Assembly: GCF_001279585.1 (NCBI RefSeq)
Contig: NZ_LGEC01000004.1
Location: 31,395 to 95,394 of the forward strand
Direction: 5' to 3'
Origin: Nocardiopsis sp. NRRL B-16309
Lineage (GTDB): Bacteria; Actinomycetota; Actinomycetes; Streptosporangiales; Streptosporangiaceae
DNA: 64,000 nucleotides
In this document: in pieces, positions 1 through 7,695 of the stretch
Numbering within the stretch: position 1 is the stretch's first letter
Layout of the letters: the number at the start of each line of letters is the position of its first letter
The notes under the pieces: model-generated
The model's input: only the letters and a program-made list of their open reading frames with translations
Database searches by the model: none
What the model was told of the DNA's origin: nothing
Position numbers and translations under genes: made by a program

Positions 1-1016
1 AGCACGCGCCCGTCCACGCCCGCGGTCGCCTCCCCGGGCACCACGTTCACCTTGTACCCCGCCGAGAGCATGGTGGGCGTGGCGCTGTTGCGCACCGCGG
101 GAGCGATCAGCGGCGCGGCCTCCCCCAACCGGGCGACCAGGGCGTCGACGGCCTCGTCCGTGGCGGTGTCGCCGGGGGAGCGTTCCACCCCCAGGGCCTT
201 GGCGACCGCGTCGATCGCGTCGAGGGTCACCGGCGTCAGGTGCGACGGCCACGCGTGCCGCCCGACCCGGGCGACCGCGTCCGCGAGCGCCCCCACGGCG
301 TTGTCGCGCGGGGGGCGCGACCCGTGCCCGGCCGTGCCGCGGGCACGCAGCGTCAGCCAGGCGCTGCCCCGCTCGGCGGCGCCCACCGGGTAGAGCCGGA
401 CCGGGCGGCCGTCGGTTCCGCGCGCGTGGACGGTCTCCCCGCCGCCCTCGCCGATCCCCACGGAACAGCCCTCGAACAGGTCGGCGTGCTCGCGCGCCAG
501 CCAGTCGGCCCCGTAGGCGGCGCTGTCCTCCTCGTCGGCGACGAACGCCAGGACGAGGTCGCGGCGCGGCCGCAGGCCGTGGCGGGACCAGTGGCGCACC
601 ACGGCGGCGACCATCGCGACCGTGTTCTTCATGTCCACGGTGCCGCGCCCCCACAGGGCGGGGACGCCCGTGACCGGACAGTCGGCGATCTCACCGGCGA
701 AGGGCGGCAGAGTCCAGTCGGCGGCGTCGGCCGCGACCACGTCCAGATGGCCGTGCACGAGCAGGGCCGAGGCGGAGGGGTCGGTGCCGGGCACGCGCAC
801 GACCACGTTCGCGCGGCGGGGCGCCGACTCCAGGACGAGCGGGTCCAGCCCGGCCTCGCCGAGCGCCTCCGCGGCGTACTCGGCGGCGGCGCGCTCGTCG
901 CCCTGGCCGCCGCCGTGGTTGGTGGAGTCCCGGCGCACGAGTTCGCGGGCCAGGCGGATCGCGTCCTCCCCCGCCGCGTGGAGACCGGATTCGGGGGACG
1001 TGACGGTGTGGACCAC
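1..1016 (-). CDS. M20 family metallopeptidase, C-terminus beyond window
   Basis: Zinc exopeptidase of the ArgE/DapE/CPG2 family; it would hydrolyse an N-acyl or peptide bond in the cytoplasm, substrate not predictable. About 338 residues are visible. Family marks include a metal-ligand HGHLDVV segment, a GRGTVDMKN block, the catalytic and metal-bridging pair in FVADEED, a GHGSRP block of the lid domain and NVVPGEA near the left edge. The start is taken as GTG at 1016, because an in-frame TGA lies at 1038-1040 and a GGAGAGCGAGG stretch lies just upstream. It starts 63 nt after the M55 peptidase gene on the same strand, so the two probably form a peptide-scavenging operon. Family assignment is firm, substrate unknown. 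Confidence 0.85.
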   Translation of the reverse strand, partial: MVHTVTSPESGLHAAGEDAIRLARELVRRDSTNHGGGQGDERAAAEYAAEALGEAGLDPLVLESAPRRANVVVRVPGTDPSASALLVHGHLDVVAADAADWTLPPFAGEIADCPVTGVPALWGRGTVDMKNTVAMVAAVVRHWSRHGLRPRRDLVLAFVADEEDSAAYGADWLAREHADLFEGCSVGIGEGGGETVHARGTDGRPVRLYPVGAAERGSAWLTLRARGTAGHGSRPPRDNAVGALADAVARVGRHAWPSHLTPVTLDAIDAVAKALGVERSPGDTATDEAVDALVARLGEAAPLIAPAVRNSATPTMLSAGYKVNVVPGEATAGVDGRV

Positions 1017-1079
1017 GTGCGCGGCCTCGCTCTCCGGTCAGTGGGTGCCAGAACGGGGAGAACCCCCCACGCCCCAGTC

Positions 1080-1913
1080 TTACCCGTAGTGCGCTTCCAT
1101 TGCCTGTGAAACGAGAGTAGTCACGGTCTTGAAGCAGCGGATCATCTCGTAGGCGTCGGGCGAGGTGAAGCGGACGCGCCGCGCGCCCACGCGGGTCACC
1201 CCGGGCACCAGCGCGGCGGCCTGGGCGAGGTGGGCGGCGTCGACCTCCACCTCCACCGCGCGCGGACGCGGCTCGGCGGGCTCCAGGCGTCCGGCCAGCA
1301 GCATCGCGGCGCGCGCTCCGGCCCGGATGTCCTCCGCGGTGCGCGCGGGCGGCCGGCAGCGGGCGGCGTAACGGCTCACGTGCTCCTTGACCGCGACGGT
1401 CCGCGCGAAGGGGGCGTAGCCGGCCGCGTCCTCGCAGGCCCGGTCGTCCCCGGTGACGAGGATCACGGGCGTGCCGTACTCGGCGACCACGGCGGCGTTC
1501 AGCCGGCCCTCGCTCGCGGGCTCCCCGTCCAGCCACACGCCGGTGAGGGCGTTGGGCAGGTAGGTGTGGGCGAGCACTCCCTCGTCCCCGGCTCCGCAGT
1601 GGTAGCCGAGGAAGACCACTCCGTCGCGGTCGCCCGTCTGGACGCCCTCGACCATGGACAGGTCCTTGTGGCGCCCGGTGATCATGGTCGCGTCCTGGTG
1701 CAGGTCCTCCAGGAGGAGGTTGCGCATGGTGGAGTGCGCCTCGTTGACCAGGACCTCGTCGGCCCCGCCCTCGAACAGGCCCGTCACGGCCGCGTTCACG
1801 TCGCCGGTGAACATCGTGCGGCAGCGCTGCCACTGCTCGGTGCCGGGTTCGACGTCGGCGGGCCAGGTGACGCCCGTGGCCCCCTCCATGTCGGCGGAGA
1901 TGAGGATCCTCAT
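1080..1913 (-). CDS. M55 family D-aminopeptidase (DppA-like)
   Basis: Predicted zinc D-aminopeptidase, 277 residues, the usual length of the DppA family; these cytoplasmic enzymes release N-terminal D-amino acids, typically from cell-wall-derived peptides. The expected zinc ligands fit: Asp8 and Glu10 in the N-terminal SADMEG motif, His60 in NEAH, His105 in GYHCGAG and Glu135 in PASEGR, with His116 in the position of the proposed catalytic histidine. The ATG at 1913 has only a weak ribosome site (GGG about 9 nt upstream). The M20 peptidase follows on the same strand after 63 nt, which suggests joint recycling of peptides. No membrane segment or signal peptide is visible. Confidence 0.88.
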   Translation of the reverse strand: MRILISADMEGATGVTWPADVEPGTEQWQRCRTMFTGDVNAAVTGLFEGGADEVLVNEAHSTMRNLLLEDLHQDATMITGRHKDLSMVEGVQTGDRDGVVFLGYHCGAGDEGVLAHTYLPNALTGVWLDGEPASEGRLNAAVVAEYGTPVILVTGDDRACEDAAGYAPFARTVAVKEHVSRYAARCRPPARTAEDIRAGARAAMLLAGRLEPAEPRPRAVEVEVDAAHLAQAAALVPGVTRVGARRVRFTSPDAYEMIRCFKTVTTLVSQAMEAHYG

Positions 1914-2147
1914 CCGGTGACCCTAGCCGCCCGCCCCCCGGTTATCCACAGGGCGGAGCGGTCGCCCAACGGGCCGGTCGGCCCACGCGCCGCCGGGACC
2001 CGCACCGCCTCGCGCCGCGGACCCGGCCCGCGGCGGTGGCCGCCGCCCCGGCGAACCTGTTCGCGGTGGCGCGTGCGGGGGCGGAGCAGGCCGGTCCGGG
2101 GCGGGGCGCCACCCGTTCCCGTGGCCGCCCGCGGGCGGGCGCCCGCC

Positions 2148-2999
2148 TCAGGGCAGGGTGAGGATCTCCGCGCCGGAGTCGGTGATGACCAGGGTGTGCT
2201 CGAACTGCGCGGTCCAGCGGCGGTCGGCGGTGACGGCGGTCCAGCCGTCGTCCCACATGTCGTACTCCACCGCGCCGAGGGTGATCATCGGCTCGATGGT
2301 GAAGGTCATCCCCGGCTCCATGACGGTGTCCGCGCGCGGGTCGTCGTAGTGCGGGATCACCAGGCCCGAGTGGAACTCCGGACCCACGCCGTGGCCGGTG
2401 AAGTCGCGCACGACCCCGTAGCCGAACCGCTTGGCGTAGGACTCGATGACCCGGCCGATCACGTTGATCCGCCGCCCCGGGCGGCAGGCCTTGATCGCGC
2501 GCATCGTCGCCTCGTGGGTACGCTCCACCAGGAGCCGGTGCTCCTCGGTGACGTCCCCCGCCAGGAAGGTGGCGTTCGTGTCGCCGTGCACCCCGTCCTT
2601 GAAGGCGGTGATGTCGATGTTGACGATGTCGCCGTCGGAGATGACGGTGTCGTCGGGGATGCCGTGGCAGATGACCTCGTTGAGCGAGGAGCACAGCGAC
2701 TTCGGATAGCCCTTGTACCCCAGCGTGCTGGGGTAGGCGCCGTGGTCGAGCAGGAACTCGTGGCCGATCCTGTCCAGCTCGTCCGTGGTCACGCCGGGCT
2801 CGACGTTCTTGCCGACCTCCTGCAGCGCCCGTGCGGCGATCTGCGAGGTGGCCCTGAGCTTCTCGATGGTCTCCGGGGTCTGCACGTCGCCCAGGACACC
2901 CTCCACGGGGTACTTCTGACCGACGTACTCGGGTCGGACGATGTGGGAGGGGACCGAGCGTTGGGGCGATATGCGCCCAGGAACCAGCGGAGTAGTCAT
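2148..2999 (-). CDS. map: methionine aminopeptidase, type I
   Basis: Removes the initiator methionine from nascent proteins; cytoplasmic dinuclear metalloenzyme, 283 residues. The M24 fold is shown by the two aspartates in NIDITAFKDGVHGDTNATF, the histidine in FTGHGVG, and the glutamates in FTIEPM and QFEHTLVIT. About 40 residues precede the catalytic core, as in many actinobacterial MetAPs; part of that extension (LVPGRISPQR and following) is typical of this subgroup. The start is the ATG at 2999, since upstream codons lack family similarity; its ribosome site is poor. The gene is divergent from the small gene at 3125. Many actinomycetes have two or three map copies; I cannot tell whether this is the essential one. 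Confidence 0.95.
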   Translation of the reverse strand: MTTPLVPGRISPQRSVPSHIVRPEYVGQKYPVEGVLGDVQTPETIEKLRATSQIAARALQEVGKNVEPGVTTDELDRIGHEFLLDHGAYPSTLGYKGYPKSLCSSLNEVICHGIPDDTVISDGDIVNIDITAFKDGVHGDTNATFLAGDVTEEHRLLVERTHEATMRAIKACRPGRRINVIGRVIESYAKRFGYGVVRDFTGHGVGPEFHSGLVIPHYDDPRADTVMEPGMTFTIEPMITLGAVEYDMWDDGWTAVTADRRWTAQFEHTLVITDSGAEILTLP

Positions 3000-3124
3000 G
3001 AAATCCGATTGTAGTTCGTGGCGCCCCCCGGACGCCCTCGCCGAGCACCGGTCCCGCACGGGTGTGAGGGCGGTCCCACCACGGGTAGGTGCCCCACGAC
3101 GGAGACGACTGACGAGGGGTCGGA

Positions 3125-3313
3125 ATGGACGAGAGAACGGACCAGGACCGCTGGTGGTACTGCCTCGTGCACCAGCGGGTCGAACACGGCGCGGGCTGCC
3201 CCAACAAAAAGCGCATGGGCCCCTACGACAGCGAGGAGGCGGCCTCCCGCGCCCTGACCACCGCGGCCGAGCGCAACTCGGCCTGGGAGGAGCAGGACAA
3301 GGAGGACTGGTGA
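3125..3313 (+). CDS. small conserved actinobacterial protein (SPOR-like)
   Basis: A 62-residue soluble protein with a compact pattern: DRWWYCLVHQ, then an EHGAGCPNK segment, then a GPYDSEEAASRAL repeat-like helix and an acidic C-terminus ending in a tryptophan. I recognise this pattern from hypothetical proteins that sit next to F420 or aminopeptidase genes in Streptomyces; the WYYC/GPY layout resembles a minimal SPOR-like fold, but that is inference. Two cysteines (in WYC and GCPN) could bind metal or form a disulfide. The ATG at 3125 follows GAGGGG at good spacing. npdG begins 43 nt downstream on the same strand, so the two may be co-transcribed. Function unknown. Confidence 0.75.
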   Translation: MDERTDQDRWWYCLVHQRVEHGAGCPNKKRMGPYDSEEAASRALTTAAERNSAWEEQDKEDW

Positions 3314-3356
3314 CCTGGGTGCGGTCGCGGCGGGGGCGCTCTGACAGGATCGGTGC

Positions 3357-4052
3357 ATGAGTGAACAGAGCACGCCGGAGGGCGTGGACATCGCCGGTCA
3401 GACCATCGCCGTCCTGGGCGGTACGGGCGACCAGGGACGCGGGCTCGCCCGCCGGTTCGCCCTGGCCGGGCAGACCGTGATCATCGGGTCGCGCAGTGCC
3501 GACCGCGCGGCCTCGGTCGCCAAGGAGCTGGCCGACGCCGAGGACGCACCCGTCGACGTGCGGGGCCTGGACAACGCCGCGGCCGCCGCGGAGGGCGACA
3601 TCGTCATCGTCGCGGTGCCGTGGGAGGGCCACCGCGACCTGCTGGCGGGGCTGGCCGACGAGCTCGCCGACAAGATCGTCGTCGACTGCGTCAACCCGCT
3701 GGGCTTCGACAAGCGCGGACCCTTCGCGCTGGACGTGCCGGAGGGCAGCGCCGCGCAGCAGGCCGCCGAGGTCCTGCCCCGGAGCCGGGTCACCGCGGCG
3801 TTCCACCACGTGTCGGCTGTGGTGCTGCTGGACCCGGAGGTCTCCGAGGTCGAGCTCGACGTCCTGGTGCTGGGCGAGGACCGCGCGGCTACCGACGTCG
3901 TGCGCGCGCTGGCCGACCTGATCCCCGGGGTGCGGGGCGTGTTCGGCGGACGGCTGCGCAACGCCCACCAGGTCGAGGCGCTGACCGCCAACCTCATCGC
4001 GGTCAACCGCCGCTACAAGACCCACGCGGGGCTGCGCATCACGGGTCTGTGA
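3357..4052 (+). CDS. npdG: NADPH-dependent F420 reductase
   Basis: Transfers hydride between NADPH and the deazaflavin coenzyme F420, supplying reduced F420H2 to enzymes such as the LLM-class oxidoreductase at 6297-7337. 231 residues, standard length. The Rossmann dinucleotide motif GGTGDQG lies near residue 20, followed by a basic IGSRSADRA stretch that fits NADPH preference; the C-terminal half has the VTAAFHHVSA and NAHQVEAL blocks seen in F420:NADPH oxidoreductases. The ATG at 3357 is the only plausible start upstream of the motif. A 24-bp tandem repeat follows the stop codon. Assignment is firm at family level. Confidence 0.92.
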   Translation: MSEQSTPEGVDIAGQTIAVLGGTGDQGRGLARRFALAGQTVIIGSRSADRAASVAKELADAEDAPVDVRGLDNAAAAAEGDIVIVAVPWEGHRDLLAGLADELADKIVVDCVNPLGFDKRGPFALDVPEGSAAQQAAEVLPRSRVTAAFHHVSAVVLLDPEVSEVELDVLVLGEDRAATDVVRALADLIPGVRGVFGGRLRNAHQVEALTANLIAVNRRYKTHAGLRITGL

Positions 4053-4058
4053 CCCGCG

Positions 4059-4106
4059 GTCCGCGCGGAAGCCGTCGCCCGGGTCCGCGCGGAAGCCGTC
4101 GCCCGG
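4059..4106. repeat. 24-bp perfect tandem repeat, two copies
   Basis: The unit running 4059-4082 is repeated exactly at 4083-4106, a few bases after the npdG stop codon, in the space between convergent genes. It is GC-rich and could contribute to transcript termination, but no clear hairpin with a U-tract is formed. Confidence 0.85.
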
Positions 4107-4249
4107 GCCCGTGATGGGCGGTGCGGCCGTCGGGCCGCTACCGGGCCCGGCGAGCCCGGGCCCGGGGTCACGGGGCTCGGGCTCGGGGTCCCGGGCGGTG
4201 CCGCGCCGGTCGGGGAACCGGGGGGCGCGGCACGCCCGGGAGGTCCGCG

Positions 4250-4876
4250 TCAGCCGCAGAAGGCGGCGCGCTCCTGGTCCGTCATCGGCCTCGTGGACTG
4301 GGTGACGGTGCTGCCCTGGTCGTCCGCGGGCCCCTCGGCCGTGAAGGGCGCGTACCAGATGTAGTGGCCCCACTGGCGGCTGCCGAAGTGCAGCTCGTAG
4401 GTGCCGTGGACCCGCTGCATCCGGGGCCCGTAGTACACGGTGGCCACCTCGCCCGGCTGCGCGGTGATCTGTGTGCGCTGGGTCTGCGTGTGCGAGGAAC
4501 TCCACTCGTGGCCGTAGGAGACCGTGAAGCTCTGCTTGAAGATCGCGCCGAAGGTGGCGGTCATCGACAGGTTCACGCTGTTGGACTCGCCCGTGGTCTT
4601 GGACCAGGACACCTGGGACAGCTGCTCGTGGTCGGTGCAGTTGTAGACCGGCGAACCGACCCGCTCCGCGGTGTTCTGGAAGTACTCCGGGGGACCCGAG
4701 GGGTGGAACTCGCACAGGTCGGTGCTCTCACCGCACCTCTCCAGCAGTTCCCGGACCGTCGGGGTGTCCTCGTGGTCGGCCGCGGCCGGCGCGGGGGACA
4801 GCGCCAGGGCCGCCGCCACGGCTCCCGCCGCGAGGGCTCTCATCGCCGTGCGGCTTCGGATGGGGATCACGGGCAT
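4250..4876 (-). CDS. secreted aerolysin-like protein, paralogue B
   Basis: A 208-residue exported protein of unknown function. A signal peptide is clear: basic MPVIPIRSR, then an Ala/Leu core, cleavage probably after PAAADH. The mature part has four cysteines (in RCGESTDLC, YNC and near the C-terminus AFC) at the same places as its neighbour, suggesting two conserved disulfides. The middle is rich in alternating Ser/Thr and hydrophobic residues, as in the membrane-inserting beta-hairpin of aerolysin-type pore formers, and a GTYELHFGSRQWGHY block follows. The ATG at 4876 lies inside the last codons of the upstream paralogue (10-bp overlap) behind a strong GGAGGAGG site. The aerolysin comparison is fold inference, not a recognised domain hit. 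Confidence 0.7.
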   Translation of the reverse strand: MPVIPIRSRTAMRALAAGAVAAALALSPAPAAADHEDTPTVRELLERCGESTDLCEFHPSGPPEYFQNTAERVGSPVYNCTDHEQLSQVSWSKTTGESNSVNLSMTATFGAIFKQSFTVSYGHEWSSSHTQTQRTQITAQPGEVATVYYGPRMQRVHGTYELHFGSRQWGHYIWYAPFTAEGPADDQGSTVTQSTRPMTDQERAAFCG

Positions 4877-5484
4877 GCCGCCTCCTCCGCGTCGGTCATC
4901 GGCCGCACGTTCTGCGTGACCACCTCGTCCGGCGAGCCGGGGACGGGTCCCTCGGCGGTGAAGGGCGCGTACCAGATGTAGTGGCCCCACTGGCGGCTGC
5001 CGAAGTGCAGCTCGTAGGTGCCGTGGACGCGCTGCCTCTGCGGTCGGCGCTCGACCCAGCCCACCTCGCCCGGGCCGGTGTTGACGAAGGTGGTCTGCGA
5101 CTCGGTGTGCGAGGTCGTCCAGGTGTGCTCGAAGGACTGTTCGTAGGACACCGAGAAGACCTCGCCGAATCCGGCCTCGGTGGTCAGGGCCAGGCCGACG
5201 CTGTTGCTCTGCGAGGTGGTGTCGGACCACTGCACGGCCATGTTCTGGCGGCCCGAGGTGCAGTTGAACACCTCCGATCCCACGACGCGGGCGCCGGTGG
5301 CGAACAGCTCCGGCGGTCCGCTCGGGTGGAACTCGCACAGGTCGGTCGACACGTTGCAGCGCTCCAGCAGCTCGCGCACCGTGGGCGTGTCCTCGTGGCC
5401 GGCGTGGGCGGGGGTCGGTGCCGTGGTGACCGCGGTCGCCACGGCGACCGCGGCGGCGGTGAGCACGGCGTGCGTGCGTCTCAT
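4867..5484 (-). CDS. secreted aerolysin-like protein, paralogue A
   Basis: A 205-residue exported protein, sister of the next gene in the operon. Signal peptide MRRTHAVLTAAAVAVAT... ends near AHAGHED. The N-terminal DTPTVRELLERC segment, the four-cysteine pattern, the Ser/Thr-alternating central strands and the C-terminal GTYELHFGSRQWGHYIWY block all match paralogue B, and 71 bp coding for the latter are identical in the two genes. The ATG at 5484 has GGGAGAACCGAC upstream. It begins 49 nt after the crystallin-like gene and overlaps paralogue B by 10 bp, so the three are likely one operon. Similar single-copy secreted proteins occur in streptomycetes; no function is established that I know of. 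Confidence 0.7.
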   Translation of the reverse strand: MRRTHAVLTAAAVAVATAVTTAPTPAHAGHEDTPTVRELLERCNVSTDLCEFHPSGPPELFATGARVVGSEVFNCTSGRQNMAVQWSDTTSQSNSVGLALTTEAGFGEVFSVSYEQSFEHTWTTSHTESQTTFVNTGPGEVGWVERRPQRQRVHGTYELHFGSRQWGHYIWYAPFTAEGPVPGSPDEVVTQNVRPMTDAEEAACP

Positions 5485-5533
5485 GTCGGTTCTCCCATCG
5501 GGCGGGGGCGGGGAGTCGAAAGCGGGCCGGACG

Positions 5534-6103
5534 TCAGCCCAGCGTGGTGGAGACGGTCCGGTCGTTCATGTAGCCACCGATGTCGGGGGTGTTCTCGCGG
5601 TAGGGGCCGTCGCGGTCGCCGGTCCCGTCCGGTCCCGCGTGCAGCCACAGCGAGCACCGGGCCCAGGGCTGGGCGGAGGAGATGATGTTCCGCCACCCCG
5701 AGGGGAAGGTGTAGGTGAACTCGATGTCGTCACCGCCCTGGCAGGTGTTGTCCCCGTAGAGGGTGAACGTGGCGCCGCCGTAGTTCGCGTGTTCGAAGTA
5801 GGTGCCGATGATGACGTCGAAGTCGCTCGCGGCGGCGAGGGTGCCGGGCGCGGAGCCGGACAGGGCGCGTTCCCGCGCGGCCAGTGCGCGTTCCTGTTCG
5901 GCCAGGGTGCGTCCGACGCGGTCCTGCGCCGCGCCGATCGCCTGTTCGTAGCTGTCGAAGCACTCCTGGCCGCCGCCGTCGATGTCGCCGACGCAGTGCT
6001 GCGCGGGGGCGGCGGCCGCGGGCAGGGGGGAGAGCAGGACCGAGCCGAGGGCGGCCGCCGTGAGGAGGGTGCTCGCGCCGAGTCGGTGGGGTGCAGGGGG
6101 CAT
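5534..6103 (-). CDS. secreted beta/gamma-crystallin-like protein (I36 inhibitor-like)
   Basis: A 189-residue exported protein. The signal peptide runs to about residue 32 (Ala-rich, ending PLPAAAAPA). Residues 45-85 form a charged helix with AEQERALAARERAL repeats, likely a short coiled coil. From about residue 95 there is one Greek-key unit: IIGTYFEHANYGGATFTLYG, then a FPSGWRNIISS turn, as in beta/gamma-crystallin domains and in peptidase inhibitor family I36 (Streptomyces metalloproteinase inhibitor). Five cysteines in the mature part allow two disulfides. It is first in an operon with two aerolysin-like proteins. ATG at 6103 follows GGAGAACGC. An inhibitor, calcium-binding or structural role is possible; none is shown. 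Confidence 0.7.
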   Translation of the reverse strand: MPPAPHRLGASTLLTAAALGSVLLSPLPAAAAPAQHCVGDIDGGGQECFDSYEQAIGAAQDRVGRTLAEQERALAARERALSGSAPGTLAAASDFDVIIGTYFEHANYGGATFTLYGDNTCQGGDDIEFTYTFPSGWRNIISSAQPWARCSLWLHAGPDGTGDRDGPYRENTPDIGGYMNDRTVSTTLG

Positions 6104-6138
6104 GCGTTCTCCGTGTTCGTCCGGGGGCGGGACGTTAC

Positions 6139-6152
6139 TTAACGCATGTTAA
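6139..6152. promoter_or_regulatory. inverted repeat upstream of the secreted-protein operon
   Basis: TTAAC and GTTAA flank a GCAT spacer about 36-49 bp before the crystallin-like start codon. The motif is AT-rich in an otherwise GC-rich region and is placed where an operator would be. Which protein binds it cannot be told. Confidence 0.4.
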
Positions 6153-6296
6153 CAGGGCAATGAGTGGAGATTCGGGCACGGAGAGTAGTGGTGTCGGGGT
6201 GCGCTGCGCCTTCGCGCCGAAAAGAAAATTCTGGGCGCGCACGAGGCCGCGTGCCCCACGGGAGCACGGGGCACGCGACCTGGTGTGACGGGTGGG

Positions 6297-7337
6297 TCAG
6301 GAGATCCAGCCCTTGACCTTCTCCACCAGCTTGGCCGGGTTGTCGCCCACGGGTGTCACGTTGAGTTGTGTGACCCCGGCCGCGCGGAAGGCCTCGACGC
6401 GCTCGCGCACGTACGACTCCGGGCCGACCATGTTGGTCAGTTCCACGAACTCCTCGGGCACCGCCGCGGCCGCCTCATCCTTGCGTCCGTCCAGGTACAG
6501 GTCCTGGATCTTCTCCGCGGCCTCCTCGTACCCGTACCTGCGGGCCACGGTGTTGTAGAAGTTCTTGCCCTTGGCGCCCATGCCGCCCACGTACAGGGCG
6601 ATCATCGGACGGACGAAGTCGAGCAGCTTCTTGGTGTCCTCGCCCTCGCCGATGGCGAGCAGCCCGCCCGCAGAGATCTCCAGCTCGCCCAGGGCCGGGT
6701 CGCGCTTGGCCCTGCCCGCCGCGAGCGACGCGCCCCACACGCTCTCCGCCTTCTCGGGGATGAACAGGTGCGGCAGCCAGCCGTCGGCGATCTCCGCGGT
6801 CATCGCCACGTTCTTCTCGCCGAGGGAGGCCAGGTAGATCGGGATGTCGGCGCGCCGCGGGTGGTTGACGAGCTTGAGCGGCTTGCCCAGCCCCGTGCCG
6901 TGCTCGGGCGGCAGGGGCAGCTGGAAGACCGAGCCGTCGTGGGTCAGCCGCTCCTCCCGGGCCCAGATCTTGCGGCAGATCTCGACGGTCTCGCGGGTGC
7001 GCGTCAGCGGCTTGGTGTAGGGCACGCCGTGCCAGCCCTCGATGACCTGCGGTCCGCTGGCCCCCAGCCCGAGGATCGCGCGCCCGCCGGAGAGGTCGTC
7101 CAGTCCCGCCGCGGTCATCGCGACCAGGCTGGGCGTGCGGCTGTACAGCGGCAGGATGGCCGAGCCGATGGCCACCGTCTCGGTGCGCGCGGCGATGTAG
7201 CCCATCAGGGTGGGGCTGTCGAAGCCGTAGACCTCCGCGACCCACACGGTGTCGAGTCCGGCCTTCTCCAACTCGGCGACCAGGTCGACGGCGGCCTTGG
7301 GCTCGCCCGCGTACTGGAGCGGCATCGAGATGCGCAT
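6297..7337 (-). CDS. LLM class F420-dependent oxidoreductase
   Basis: A 346-residue TIM-barrel enzyme of the luciferase-like monooxygenase superfamily, F420-dependent subgroup. It shows the N-terminal MRISMPLQYAGEP strand, the WVAEVYGFDSP segment, the IGSAILPLYSRTP loop, an ILGLGASGPQVIEGWHG block typical of F420 users, and IYLASLGEKNVAMTAEIADGW later. The substrate is not predictable. The ATG at 7337 follows GGGAGGACAC, a good ribosome site; the longer open frame upstream is non-homologous. npdG at 3357 could supply reduced F420. It is a single gene, with the secreted-protein operon downstream on the same strand. Confidence 0.88.
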   Translation of the reverse strand: MRISMPLQYAGEPKAAVDLVAELEKAGLDTVWVAEVYGFDSPTLMGYIAARTETVAIGSAILPLYSRTPSLVAMTAAGLDDLSGGRAILGLGASGPQVIEGWHGVPYTKPLTRTRETVEICRKIWAREERLTHDGSVFQLPLPPEHGTGLGKPLKLVNHPRRADIPIYLASLGEKNVAMTAEIADGWLPHLFIPEKAESVWGASLAAGRAKRDPALGELEISAGGLLAIGEGEDTKKLLDFVRPMIALYVGGMGAKGKNFYNTVARRYGYEEAAEKIQDLYLDGRKDEAAAAVPEEFVELTNMVGPESYVRERVEAFRAAGVTQLNVTPVGDNPAKLVEKVKGWIS

Positions 7338-7561
7338 GTGTCCTCCCGGAGGGCCGGACCCCGGCCCGTGTCGGTGCTCGGTACGGTGCGACTCTACTCC
7401 CGAGTACCGTTCGGGTTGTCGTCCGCCTCCGGGGCGGTCCGCGGGTGAGGCTTCGGGCGGGGCCTCGGATGGGGCCTCGGGTGGGTCCTGGGGTGGGTCC
7501 GTTCCGTGGCGGAGCCGGAGCGTCCGTGGGCGGGACGGTCGGCGCCTGGGGCACGGGACGC

Positions 7562-7616
7562 GGTCGGGCACGGGACACCGGCACGGGTCGCGGTCGGGTC
7601 GGGCACGGGACACCGG
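7562..7616. repeat. 20-bp direct repeat in a 358-bp gene-free gap
   Basis: The gap 7338-7695 between the LLM gene and panB holds no credible gene. It contains low-complexity G-rich repeats (three near-copies of a GGGCCTCGG word around 7455-7485) and a 20-bp block at 7562-7581 repeated exactly at 7597-7616. The repeats are probably replication-slippage products. Confidence 0.7.
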
Positions 7617-7623
7617 AGACACG

Positions 7624-7658
7624 GCACCGCCGGCCGGGACGGACCCGGCCGGCGGTGC
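7624..7658 (-). terminator. terminator hairpin after panB
   Basis: A perfect 15-bp stem (7624-7638 with 7644-7658) and a 5-nt loop, 38 nt after the panB stop codon. There is no U-tract, as is common for actinomycete terminators. Confidence 0.75.
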
Positions 7659-7695
7659 TGACGCGGTGGCGCGGCCGGGAGCGGCCGCGACCGGA

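Noticed and set aside
1942..1950. Perfect DnaA-box word TTATCCACA
   Set aside because: A single copy in a 234-bp gap, with no cluster, no AT-rich unwinding region and no dnaA/dnaN nearby. The TATCCACA at 62584 is likewise isolated. Not an origin.
2158..2709. Plus-strand frames opposite map and similar antisense frames throughout
   Set aside because: They mirror codon bias of the true genes and show no conserved motifs.
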